A stretch of DNA of 64,000 nucleotides from Candidatus Kapaibacterium thiocyanatum (GTDB lineage: Bacteria > Bacteroidota > Ignavibacteria > Kapaibacteriales > Kapaibacteriaceae): positions 20,690-84,689 of the forward strand of contig MKVH01000003.1 of assembly GCA_001899175.1 (NCBI GenBank). The letters run 5' to 3'. Positions 1 to 8,066 of this stretch are shown in pieces. Under the pieces are notes generated by a model. That model was not told where the DNA came from. It searched no databases and was given only the letters and a program-made list of their open reading frames with translations. The position numbers and the translations under genes are program-made. Position 1 is the first letter of the stretch. The number at the start of each line of letters is the position of its first letter.

Positions 1-135
1 GATACGACGAATCACGGCCCGCGTGATCCCTGGGATACGACGAATCATGGTCCTCGTGATCCCTGGGATACGACAGGTCATGGTCCCCACGGACCACGCG
101 ATACGACGGATCATCATGGTCCTCGCGGACCTCGC
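1..135. repeat. Degenerate 33-bp tandem repeat, about four units
   Basis: Units start at 1, 34, 67 and 100, each with GATACGAC; the first three are 33 bp and the fourth is 36 bp. Each unit can fold into a small hairpin. Units 1 and 2 pair ATCACG or ATCATG with CGTGAT, and units 3 and 4 pair GGTCC with GGACC around a 4-nt loop. The array may continue left of the window. An open frame runs through it as an 11-residue repeat but is probably not coding. Confidence 0.7.
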
Positions 136-229
136 GACACGACCAACACCATCTGACGATGGTCCGAAGGATGCGTCGGTGTATCCTCGCGGCTATGTCC
201 GACGTAGTACCGAATCCCGAGCCACCTTC

Positions 230-249
230 GTCCGGAACTCGTTCCGGAC
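230..249. promoter_or_regulatory. Perfect 9-bp palindrome, candidate operator
   Basis: GTCCGGAAC is followed by TC and then GTTCCGGAC. It lies about 110 bp upstream of the lipoprotein at 363 and directly before an AGGAGG at 250-255. The short spacer suits a dimeric repressor site better than a terminator, and no U-run follows. The bound factor is unknown. Confidence 0.35.
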
Positions 250-265
250 AGGAGGTCAGCTCGAA

Positions 266-343
266 ATGCCTCCGATCATGAAGCCGACATCCGCGCGCGT
301 TGTCGGAAGCATGTACGACACACATAACCAGGTAATTCAATGA
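266..343 (+). CDS. Possible 25-aa upstream peptide
   Basis: An AGGAGG at 250-255 precedes an ATG at 266 that opens a 25-codon frame ending in TGA at 341-343, just before the lipoprotein at 363. The peptide has no recognisable motif and no hydrophobic stretch. It is listed only because its ribosome binding site is stronger than that of the next gene. It could be a leader peptide or chance. Confidence 0.2.
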   Translation: MPPIMKPTSARVVGSMYDTHNQVIQ

Positions 344-362
344 ACTCACAGGAAATCCTGCG

Positions 363-1058
363 ATGAAACGTACACTGATGCTCTGGATGAGCATTGCCGT
401 GGTCAGCACCATGCTCATGGCCTGCGACCATATCATTCTGCCCGGCGATCCCGTCGACCCGGTCGACACGACGGATACGCGTCCCCCGGTCGACACGTCG
501 GACAAGGATCCGGTCGATACCAACGATCCTGGAACTCCCGGCGGTGCTCCCGAGATCACCGTCAGCGGTCCGATCTACAATGGCGACCCCCGCGTCCTGG
601 GTCCCGTACCTCCGAGCGCCCAACTCGTCATGATCTGGGAACGCGCCGACGGCAAGTACTTCGTATGGGGTATCGCCGACATCAACTACGGGGCGAGCCG
701 CTACGCCATCCGCTATACGTCGGTTCCGCCGATGGAAGCCTATGCCGAAATCGTCAATGGAACGATACCGATCTACGCCGCAGGCCATTTGACCCTCCTC
801 GAAAAGGAAACGGTACGCGACGGCCAGATTCTCGACGAGCAGGAAATGTCGGAGCTGCCTGTCATCGGCGATGCGGGTAACTATGCCCTCATCTACGACA
901 CCGACAACACACCGGAGCAGATCGGTGCCGGACAGCGTTTCCTCTATCGCTTCGGTCTGGGATACACGACGGCTGCCTACGATATGGTACCGCGCGTCGG
1001 CCCCGACTACTTCCCTCTCCACAATGTCGAGATCGGCGTGATGTTCATGGCCCGATGA
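363..1058 (+). CDS. Putative lipoprotein, unknown function
   Basis: This 231-residue protein begins with a lipoprotein signal peptide: Lys and Arg near the start, a hydrophobic core, and a lipobox Leu-Met-Ala-Cys with Cys at about residue 21. Residues 25-65 form a low-complexity linker rich in Pro, Val, Asp and Thr, with repeated PVD units. Residues 65-231 look like one globular beta-rich domain that I do not recognise. A weak AGGA lies 11 bp before the ATG. A strong hairpin terminator follows. It is probably anchored to a membrane and exposed to the periplasm or cell surface. No function can be assigned. Confidence 0.75.
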   Translation: MKRTLMLWMSIAVVSTMLMACDHIILPGDPVDPVDTTDTRPPVDTSDKDPVDTNDPGTPGGAPEITVSGPIYNGDPRVLGPVPPSAQLVMIWERADGKYFVWGIADINYGASRYAIRYTSVPPMEAYAEIVNGTIPIYAAGHLTLLEKETVRDGQILDEQEMSELPVIGDAGNYALIYDTDNTPEQIGAGQRFLYRFGLGYTTAAYDMVPRVGPDYFPLHNVEIGVMFMAR

Positions 1059-1110
1059 TCGGGTGAGAAGATGAAAGAGGACATCTCAGGATGGTGTCTC
1101 CGTTAAGTAG

Positions 1111-1143
1111 AAAAGGGATGATGGCACTGCCATCATCCCTTTT
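1111..1143. terminator. Bidirectional intrinsic terminator
   Basis: AAAAGGGATGATGGC pairs perfectly with its complement across the loop ACT, giving a 15-bp stem flanked by A-run and T-run sides. It sits between two convergent genes (the + strand lipoprotein and the - strand L,D-transpeptidase) and can terminate both. Confidence 0.85.
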
Positions 1144-1176
1144 GTTATGTGGTCATGGAGGTATGGGGGCGGACTC

Positions 1177-2313
1177 TCACTCGGACGATGGATTCGTCTT
1201 CTCCGTTTCGGCCTTCCTGCGTGCGGCCTCGTGCGCTGCACGCCTGCGCTTCTCCTGCCGCAGCTTGTTGTAGTTGATCGACTCGCGCAGGGCGATCGCT
1301 TCGCGGATCACACCGCGGTCGCGCAGTATCTGTTCGGCTTCGACGTATCGCTTGCGGTCGGGCAGGGCGCCACGTACGTCCTTCGGAATCTGCGAGATCG
1401 GAATCAACGCTTCCTCGACATGCATGGCATCCTTCGGGAGGGCGATCACGACGTCCTTGTTGGACGAAACATCCCACCACGCTCCACCACGGCGGCGTGT
1501 GAAATCGAACAGGTCGAGGATGATGACCGTCGTGCCTGTGAACGGAATGGGGCGTCGGTTGGTATCGAGCTTGCCCTGTTTCACCCACTTGAACAGCCAC
1601 TCGGCATCGGTCAGGAACTGGCGTACGCAGGAATGCGACACGGGCCTGCCGGGCATGTCGAACTGATGGAAGGCGCTGCCCGCATACTGGTGGAAGTTCA
1701 CCGTGAACGGAAGGCGCCAGTTCGAATCGAGCGACGACAGACGGAGCCGTGACTTCCAGTTCACCGCATAGCGTCCCGGGAATGTGGGCTTGCGCTCCTC
1801 TCCCGTATTGGCGGCTGCGAACCGTACCAGCTCTCCACGCTCGTAGCATGCATAGGCCTGCCACTTGTTGCTGATGAAGACGATCTTGCCGATCGTATCG
1901 CCATCGCGATAGTATTGCGGAAAGACGGAATAGGCGCGGAGGTCGTCGACGATGGAATCCGGCAGCATCAGCGTATCGCCGACGCGGAAGTAGTGCAGGT
2001 CCTTGCGGTTCACCGTCGTGAGCGCCCGGTAATTGCGCATGGTCTCGGGTGCCTTGGCGAAGGTTCGCCGGATGCTGTCCAGCATCGACGTCGTCTCGAT
2101 GACCATACGGCGGTAGCCGATCCGTGGGAAGCGGTGTTCGATGGAGTCGATGCGGTGCGCGCGGGCCTTCGTGGCGACGCGGATGGAGTCCGCCGTCCTC
2201 GTCGCCTGAACTTCCTCGGGCGTAGGCTCATGCGAACAGCCAACGACCCATATCGCGAGGATAACGGCAGTGGCGACCGGAACGAATGGACGGAGAGGCA
2301 GAAAAGGAGGCAT
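1177..2313 (-). CDS. L,D-transpeptidase (YkuD family) lipoprotein
   Basis: This 378-residue protein has a signal peptide ending in the lipobox Val-Val-Gly-Cys. The C-terminal half carries the YkuD catalytic pattern, a His followed later by Ser-His-Ser-Cys-Val-Arg, with catalytic Cys229 and His227; most family members have His-Gly-Cys. Such enzymes form 3-3 peptidoglycan cross-links or attach proteins to the wall. A short segment around residues 100-135 resembles a LysM-type wall-binding unit. The start at 2313 is preferred to an ATG at 2376 because it gives a proper signal peptide and a TAGTTTTG promoter element at 2335-2342 lies between the two. It is divergent from the cyclotransferase gene. 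Confidence 0.85.
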   Translation of the reverse strand: MPPFLPLRPFVPVATAVILAIWVVGCSHEPTPEEVQATRTADSIRVATKARAHRIDSIEHRFPRIGYRRMVIETTSMLDSIRRTFAKAPETMRNYRALTTVNRKDLHYFRVGDTLMLPDSIVDDLRAYSVFPQYYRDGDTIGKIVFISNKWQAYACYERGELVRFAAANTGEERKPTFPGRYAVNWKSRLRLSSLDSNWRLPFTVNFHQYAGSAFHQFDMPGRPVSHSCVRQFLTDAEWLFKWVKQGKLDTNRRPIPFTGTTVIILDLFDFTRRRGGAWWDVSSNKDVVIALPKDAMHVEEALIPISQIPKDVRGALPDRKRYVEAEQILRDRGVIREAIALRESINYNKLRQEKRRRAAHEAARRKAETEKTNPSSE

Positions 2314-2334
2314 GATATCGCTGATCGTTGACCC

Positions 2335-2342
2335 CAAAACTA
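2335..2342 (-). promoter_or_regulatory. Bacteroidetes-type -7 promoter element
   Basis: On the minus strand this reads TAGTTTTG, a perfect match to TAnnTTTG. It lies 21 nt upstream of the chosen start of the L,D-transpeptidase and downstream of the alternative ATG at 2376, so it supports the shorter protein. Confidence 0.6.
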
Positions 2343-2390
2343 CGCATGAACATTCGTAGGTTGCATGCCCATTCATTCGAATAGCGTCCC

Positions 2391-3200
2391 ATGGTTCGAT
2401 ACGTCTTCCTTTTCGTCTGTCTAACAGCGATGGCAGCCTGTACTACCGATCACCCGCGTCCGTCGGAAGAGCAGCCGAAACCGGCGGCGACACCTCCCCC
2501 ACCTTCCGTCCGCGAGTACTCGTACCGGATCGTGAGGACGCTTCCGCACGACAGGAAGGCATTCACGCAGGGGCTCGTGGTGTACAAGGGAGGCATGTTC
2601 CTGGAATCGACGGGACAGAACGGCCAGTCGTCCATCCGTCATGTACGGATGACGGACGGAGCGGTACAGCGCATCGAGCGTCTGGAATCCATCTACTTCG
2701 GCGAAGGCGCGACGGTCCTCGGCGGCAAGGCCTACATGCTGACGTGGCTGAACCAGATGGGGTTCATCTACGATGCGGCGACCCTGAAGAAGGAAGGGAC
2801 GTTCAGGTATTCCGGTGAAGGATGGGGAATCACCAACGACGGAACGAACCTCATCATGAGCAACGGTACCAACATGCTCACCGTTCTCGACCCTTCCTCG
2901 TTCCAGGTCGTGCGTACGGTTTCCGTGACCCTCAACGGTTCGCCCATCTCCAATCTCAACGAACTGGAATGGATCGACGGAGAGGTATGGGCCAACGTGT
3001 GGCAGACGGATCGCATCGTGCGCATCGATCCGGCCTCCGGCGAAGTACGTGGCGTCGTCGATCTTGCCGGGCTGTTGCCCGCGGCGGAGCGTACGGCGGA
3101 CGTCGACGTTCTCAATGGCATTGCCTATGACGGCGCATCGAAGGCTCTCTACGTCACCGGCAAGAACTGGCCTCATGTATACGAGATCATGGTTCAGTGA
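2391..3200 (+). CDS. Glutaminyl-peptide cyclotransferase, bacterial type, lipoprotein
   Basis: This 269-residue protein matches the plant/bacterial glutamine cyclotransferase family, a five-bladed beta-propeller that converts N-terminal Gln of peptides to pyroglutamate. Diagnostic blocks in order are AFTQGLVV, LESTGQNGQSSI, MLTW, GEGWGIT, NELEW, ANVW and RIDP. The N terminus is a lipoprotein signal with lipobox Met-Ala-Ala-Cys, followed by a Pro-rich linker, so it is exported and anchored. N-terminal Gln exposed by signal-peptide cleavage of secreted proteins would be a plausible substrate in a T9SS organism; this is inference. It overlaps the next gene by GTGA. Confidence 0.9.
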   Translation: MVRYVFLFVCLTAMAACTTDHPRPSEEQPKPAATPPPPSVREYSYRIVRTLPHDRKAFTQGLVVYKGGMFLESTGQNGQSSIRHVRMTDGAVQRIERLESIYFGEGATVLGGKAYMLTWLNQMGFIYDAATLKKEGTFRYSGEGWGITNDGTNLIMSNGTNMLTVLDPSSFQVVRTVSVTLNGSPISNLNELEWIDGEVWANVWQTDRIVRIDPASGEVRGVVDLAGLLPAAERTADVDVLNGIAYDGASKALYVTGKNWPHVYEIMVQ

Positions 3201-3871
3201 GCCATCGCTACGCTATCGGTGATGTGCACGGCTGCCTGCTCACCCTTCGTGAGATGGTGGAAGTACGTCTTGGATTGGGTAAGCATGATCTCCTGGTCAT
3301 GATGGGCGATTACGTGGACAGAGGACCCGACAGCAAGGGCGTGCTGGACTACCTCGCATCGTTGCAGCAGGACGGATACAACGTCGTGATCCTTCGCGGC
3401 AACCACGACGACATGATCGTGCGGGCGCGGTTCTCCGGACTGTGGGAGGCTTCGTGTCTGCGCAACGGCGGTGATGCCACGTTGAGGAGCTTCGGCGTCG
3501 AACGACATCGCGACATTCCGGTCGAATACTGTGACATGATCGATCGTATGCCGCTGATCCATCTCGAACCGGACTTCGTCCTCGTCCATGCCTCGCTGAA
3601 TACCATCGCCCTCGATCCTTTCACCGACTATCACAGCATGCTCTTCGCACGGGAAGAGATCATCAAGTACTATCCCTTGCACGGACGCCGCCTGGTCTGC
3701 GGCCATACGCCGCAGACGCAGCAGGAAATACGCTGGCGTATCGACGAAGACAGGAAGATCATCGTCGACGCAGGCTGCGTCTACAATGATCGTGAGGGAC
3801 GAGGATGGCTCTGTACCCTGAATCTGGACACGATGGAGACGATCTTCCAGCGCAACATCGACGCGCGCTGA
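3197..3871 (+). CDS. PPP-family metallophosphatase (serine/threonine or dinucleotide phosphatase)
   Basis: This 224-residue cytoplasmic protein carries all core motifs of the PPP calcineurin-like family: GDVHG at residues 8-12, GDYVDRG, GNHD, a Leu-Val-His-Ala block and CGHTP near the C terminus. These coordinate two metal ions for phosphoester hydrolysis. Length and motifs fit bacterial serine/threonine phosphatases of the PrpA type. ApaH-like diadenosine tetraphosphatase activity cannot be excluded. The start is a GTG overlapping the stop of the cyclotransferase gene (GTGA at 3197-3200), so the two are probably translationally coupled. Confidence 0.85.
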   Translation: MSHRYAIGDVHGCLLTLREMVEVRLGLGKHDLLVMMGDYVDRGPDSKGVLDYLASLQQDGYNVVILRGNHDDMIVRARFSGLWEASCLRNGGDATLRSFGVERHRDIPVEYCDMIDRMPLIHLEPDFVLVHASLNTIALDPFTDYHSMLFAREEIIKYYPLHGRRLVCGHTPQTQQEIRWRIDEDRKIIVDAGCVYNDREGRGWLCTLNLDTMETIFQRNIDAR

Positions 3872-3887
3872 ATGGCCGTTCGGATGT

Positions 3888-3956
3888 AACGTGCCAGTCG
3901 TCACATTCCTCGCCGTCGAGAGCACGAACGGAACGACGCCACGGACGTGGCACGTT
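3888..3956 (+). promoter_or_regulatory. Paired 9-bp inverted arms in an untranslated region
   Basis: AACGTGCCA at 3888-3896 is perfectly complementary to TGGCACGTT at 3948-3956, with 51 nt between. The second arm ends 15 nt before the AGGAGG of the 1072-aa gene. The arms could close a structured 5' leader or be two inverted binding half-sites. Confidence 0.3.
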
Positions 3957-3982
3957 GTTCCACCATCGTTCAGGAGGCCGCC

Positions 3983-6900
3983 ATGCGGATCTCATCCCTT
4001 CGCATGGACTTCACCGTCCTACTACTGTTCCTGTTCGTTACAGGCCATAGCCGTGCACAACCGCAGTCGCTACTCGTGGAATATCCGGCCGATGGCGCAG
4101 GGAACATCTCGCTGAATACATCGATCGTCATCAGGTCTCCACTGCCGATCGATTCGGGGAGTATCTCTTTCCGCTATCCCGATGCCGAGGCCTCCGGATA
4201 CCGGTTCGATCAACCGGTTATCTCACTGTATCCGCTCCATGCCATGGACGATACCGCACGACGGCAGAACGATATCGTGAAGGGCGTCTATCATCTCGAC
4301 GACCACTACACGCTGAGATTCACGCCACGCCATCCCTTGCATGCCGGCACGAAGTATCGATGTATCGTTCGTGGACTGCGGCAACATGTCGACGCAGGAG
4401 CGATCTTCATGGATTCTCTCTCCACCGTCTTCACGACGCGGTTCGATGCTCCGCGTCTTCGACGGTGCAGCATGGATACCATGCGGGCGCTTCGATGTAC
4501 GGACTCGATACGCCTGGCGTTCGACGGCGACATGATGCCGTATCGTGATCTGCTGCCTGGCCTGATATCGGTGGAACGCATGACGGGAGGAGATACGACG
4601 GAACGGCTTCCGGCGGGAATCCGTGTATCGGAAGATGGGATGGATGTCCTCATCGTTCCGCAACCTCGATGGCCATCGGGTTGTGCCGTGAAAGTTGCGT
4701 GCCGTCTGTCGGAGATCACAGGAAGCACGGTGGTGGACAGGGCCGTCGTTCTCCCCGTTCGGCAGGCAGGGCGCGTCGTGATGAACGTCCGGTCCGTCGA
4801 TGGTTCCGAACTACCGGCCCATGTCCACGACGTCGTACTGTCGCAGGAACGTCTCGCGATCGAAGGAGAGCCGCTACATCTTGCGATGCCTGTTGTGATG
4901 GGAGAACGGTGGAGATTCGTCCGATGGGAAAGCGGCCTGCTCGTCGACATCGATGGACGTCGTGATGCGATGGTCGACATACCGGTGACGTGTGATATGC
5001 TTGCCGCTACGATACCGGTAACCGTCGTCGTGGAGCGTATCCCATCGAAGGTCGTCGTCATGAAGGGCAGCATGGGAGGCAGAGTCGTCGTTCGCGATGG
5101 GAAAGGAACCGTGCTCCGCACCGTTGGTCCGGGTATGCGAACCGTCATCGATTGTGCGACGGTGGCGATGCCGCTGATCGTTCATGCCGTTCCCGACAGG
5201 AAATACGTATTCTCCCATTGGGAGACACCGGTCGCGTCGATGACGTCGACCAGTCCGGTCATGATGATACCGGCCAATGGTACGACGCAACAGCCGGTGT
5301 TGCCGCGGTTCACACCGCAACCACAGCCGTATGCACGGATCTTTCGTCTGAAGGCCGAGGTTCAGGACATGGACGCGAATCCTCTGTTCGATGTGCGTGA
5401 CGGAGTGAAGTTCACGACGGTACGGGAACACACGGAAGGTATCAAGGTACAGCGTACGGTATGTATTCAGGCCGGCGCCTGCTGGGAAATCACGGGGCAT
5501 ACGGATGCCGCCGCAGGGGCGACGGTATGGTACGACGTACCGAAACAGCAGTCCTGCGTCACGGGATGGCTGCTCGATCCCGAGAATCGCATCGTCTTCC
5601 ATTGTCGGCGGAGTGCCATACGCCTGCGTATCGACAAGGTGATGCTCGCATCGGATGCCGCAACGGACATCGTCGTTGGAAGGTCACCGCATCCGGAGAC
5701 CGTCGTCGACCTCGAGCGGCGTGCGCAGACGGCCAGTGGTCCGCAATGGCAATACATCGCCTCATCGGCATGTACGAATGGTGGAACGGTGTTCTCCACG
5801 TACGGCCTGCAGTGTGGTGATAACGTACGGATCACCATTCGCGCATCATGGCGCAGAGGCGAATACTGGCAGTTCTGGTCCGACGTTCCAGGTTACGTAC
5901 GGCCGGGCAATGAAGAACGTTCGAACGGATCGGTGCGCTATACGATGGCGATCGGCAGGGACATGGCGCGATTCACCACGACTCCATGCGGAAACACGGC
6001 CGGTGGAGATCCGGAGATAAGGATCCGCGCATGTTTCGGACAGCAGTTCGGGATCGACGGCATCGGCGTCCGCATGCTCGTCACGAACGGGACGAACCGG
6101 GGCGATGCCCGCTTCGTGGAACGCTGGCTCGATCCGTTGATCTATCATGATCTCCTTCCCGATGAACCGATCGGTGGACGTCAGCTCGAATACATCCCGC
6201 GTCTCGGTACGCCGGTGAAGGTGCGCTATACGACGGCCGTCGACATCCGTGCGATCCATGCCGGTGCGATGATCGCCGAATCGTATGGCAACGTTCTCGT
6301 GAACGATCCGATGATGAAGGGACTGGACTTCACCGTCGTCTCATCGTCCGGACAGCATATTCAGTTTCATCCGGCTGATGGACGTCCTGCCGACATCGTC
6401 GAATTCCGTATCTGCGATCCATCGACGATACCACGGAAGCAGGCACTTCATCTCGGCAGTGTTCTTCTCACGTGCGGTACGAACGTCCGGTCGCTACGCG
6501 GATTACCTCTGGCCACCGACAACAGCTTCGTTCTTTCGACCGTGGAAGCGCCCGGCTACGGATTGTTCCTGCAACGGGTCGGATTGAAGTACGACGGTGA
6601 CTGGGATCTGTGGCCCTTCGAAATGTACGGTGAACCATATCATGCCGTTTACGGTGGCGTACTCGGAGTGGACAAGGCATACGAAACCGGGCCATCCTTC
6701 AAACGGCTTCCCGAGTGTGATGCACGACAGGGTGAGTCCGCATGTACGTACTCGCAGAGCGACAAGGACTCGCCGATGGACATGGGGGGCAAGACCCTGT
6801 TGTTCCAGCCGTTCTGGATGGATCTGCGCGACCATGCCTTCATGCATATCCAGACATACGACGAGGACTGCAAGAGCAACGACAAATGTCTGGTCAACAG

Positions 6901-7201
6901 GGTTCGGGATTTGCTCGATGTCGTCAAGAAACGCGCGGAGTCCTACAAGGGCAATCCCGCCAAAGGCATCAGTTGGGAGAACAACATCGGCGATCTGATC
7001 ACGATCGGTGCGGAGTTCATACGGACGTTGTTGCCGCAGGACGACCAGGACGATCATCTGGGCAGTGCCACGTTTCTGGAGAACATCGGAACGGTGTGGG
7101 GAGTGCGTTCGGACCGCGGTGCCGCATTCACGCTCCATGGCGGCGATGCTTCATATGAAGTCCTGGCCCGGCTCTACCCGCGTCGGGCCGTCATACGCTG
7201 A
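3983..7201 (+). CDS. Large secreted protein of unknown function
   Basis: This 1072-residue protein has a cleavable signal peptide ending near His-Ser-Arg-Ala-Gln. The ATG at 3983 is chosen over an earlier in-frame ATG because a perfect AGGAGG at 3972-3977 precedes it by 5 nt. The N-terminal 120 residues resemble a bacterial Ig-like domain, with the phrase PADGAGNISLNTSIV typical of such folds. Two internal blocks, around residues 310 and 420, have the Phe-x-x-Trp-Glu pattern seen in InlB-type B-repeats. The C-terminal third has several Cys and no T9SS sorting domain, so the export route past the periplasm is unclear. No enzyme motif was recognised. Confidence 0.7.
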   Translation: MRISSLRMDFTVLLLFLFVTGHSRAQPQSLLVEYPADGAGNISLNTSIVIRSPLPIDSGSISFRYPDAEASGYRFDQPVISLYPLHAMDDTARRQNDIVKGVYHLDDHYTLRFTPRHPLHAGTKYRCIVRGLRQHVDAGAIFMDSLSTVFTTRFDAPRLRRCSMDTMRALRCTDSIRLAFDGDMMPYRDLLPGLISVERMTGGDTTERLPAGIRVSEDGMDVLIVPQPRWPSGCAVKVACRLSEITGSTVVDRAVVLPVRQAGRVVMNVRSVDGSELPAHVHDVVLSQERLAIEGEPLHLAMPVVMGERWRFVRWESGLLVDIDGRRDAMVDIPVTCDMLAATIPVTVVVERIPSKVVVMKGSMGGRVVVRDGKGTVLRTVGPGMRTVIDCATVAMPLIVHAVPDRKYVFSHWETPVASMTSTSPVMMIPANGTTQQPVLPRFTPQPQPYARIFRLKAEVQDMDANPLFDVRDGVKFTTVREHTEGIKVQRTVCIQAGACWEITGHTDAAAGATVWYDVPKQQSCVTGWLLDPENRIVFHCRRSAIRLRIDKVMLASDAATDIVVGRSPHPETVVDLERRAQTASGPQWQYIASSACTNGGTVFSTYGLQCGDNVRITIRASWRRGEYWQFWSDVPGYVRPGNEERSNGSVRYTMAIGRDMARFTTTPCGNTAGGDPEIRIRACFGQQFGIDGIGVRMLVTNGTNRGDARFVERWLDPLIYHDLLPDEPIGGRQLEYIPRLGTPVKVRYTTAVDIRAIHAGAMIAESYGNVLVNDPMMKGLDFTVVSSSGQHIQFHPADGRPADIVEFRICDPSTIPRKQALHLGSVLLTCGTNVRSLRGLPLATDNSFVLSTVEAPGYGLFLQRVGLKYDGDWDLWPFEMYGEPYHAVYGGVLGVDKAYETGPSFKRLPECDARQGESACTYSQSDKDSPMDMGGKTLLFQPFWMDLRDHAFMHIQTYDEDCKSNDKCLVNRVRDLLDVVKKRAESYKGNPAKGISWENNIGDLITIGAEFIRTLLPQDDQDDHLGSATFLENIGTVWGVRSDRGAAFTLHGGDASYEVLARLYPRRAVIR

Positions 7202-7318
7202 TATCCCGGGGCATGGTTATCACATGACGAAGTCGGAGACCGTAGGCGATACGGTCATCGATGTACACATGTTCTTCACATAAGGAAGACAATCCCTTTC
7301 ACGGAACAGGAGAACATC

Positions 7319-7990
7319 ATGTCGAACACGATGGGATGCAGAACGGCATTGCACATCATGAGTATTCTCGTGATATCGGGAATGCTGTCGTTGTGGAACG
7401 TCGCCGCAGTGGCGCAGATCGAACCCTCAGGTGGATGGACGGATCGGCCATGGCGGCCAGGTCAGGTTGTGGATATACGGTGGAATACGACACTCTTCGA
7501 TGGTGTCGTCGACGTCCTGCTCTGGGATGGTGGGACGAGCTCGACATCGACCATCGCGAGAGCCGTACCGTCGAAGAAAGGTACTACGGTATGGAAGATT
7601 CCGGACCATCAGAGAGTCGATGACAGATACAGACTGATCGTACGGGATTCCGAACGTCCGTGGCGAAGGGTCATGAGTGCAGGCTTCATTCCTGTCGCTC
7701 CTCACACAAAGGCCAACGACGGCCTCGTGTATGGAAACGGGCCGGTGATGTCGGCGACGCTCTATCCGAATCCGGCGCGCGATCAGGTTCACGTAGGATG
7801 GACGGTGGATGATGCCGTCGATCTACGTATGGAAACACTGACGGGGCTGGCCGTGGCCGCGATGTCGCTTGACGGTATGGCGACTGTGGCGACGTTGCCC
7901 CTCAACGGTATACCTGCCGGGATCTATGTCGTTACCGTCACATCACGAACGGGTCTCAGGCAGAGGGCAAGGTTGCAGGTCGTGAAGTAG
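7319..7990 (+). CDS. T9SS-secreted small protein with Kre9/Knh-like domain
   Basis: This 223-residue protein has a signal peptide ending near Val-Ala-Ala-Val-Ala-Gln. Residues 35-120 form one beta-rich domain (Trp, then GQVVDIRWN, LFDGVVDVLLWDG, and a YRLIVRDSE strand) that resembles the Ser/Thr-rich GPI-anchored Kre9/Knh-type extracellular domain. Residues from about 145 to the end are a type A T9SS sorting domain, starting at LYPNPARDQV and ending in a basic strand RARLQVVK. AGGAG lies 6 nt before the ATG. It is probably exported with, or independently of, the preceding large protein 117 bp upstream. Confidence 0.75.
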   Translation: MSNTMGCRTALHIMSILVISGMLSLWNVAAVAQIEPSGGWTDRPWRPGQVVDIRWNTTLFDGVVDVLLWDGGTSSTSTIARAVPSKKGTTVWKIPDHQRVDDRYRLIVRDSERPWRRVMSAGFIPVAPHTKANDGLVYGNGPVMSATLYPNPARDQVHVGWTVDDAVDLRMETLTGLAVAAMSLDGMATVATLPLNGIPAGIYVVTVTSRTGLRQRARLQVVK

Positions 7991-8066
7991 ATACACGAGG
8001 CAGGGTCCCCCACCGGACGCGATGTCGTTCGAATGCCGTCGGACGGACGGTCGGCGATGTGGACGA

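Noticed and set aside
23-343. A 106-codon frame through the 33-bp repeat
   Set aside because: Its N-terminal part is only the translated repeat, with no ribosome binding site. Only the short end from 266 has one, and it is listed at low confidence.
2314-2376. Longer start for the L,D-transpeptidase at 2376
   Set aside because: It adds 21 residues before a good lipoprotein signal, and the -7 element at 2335-2342 lies downstream of that ATG.
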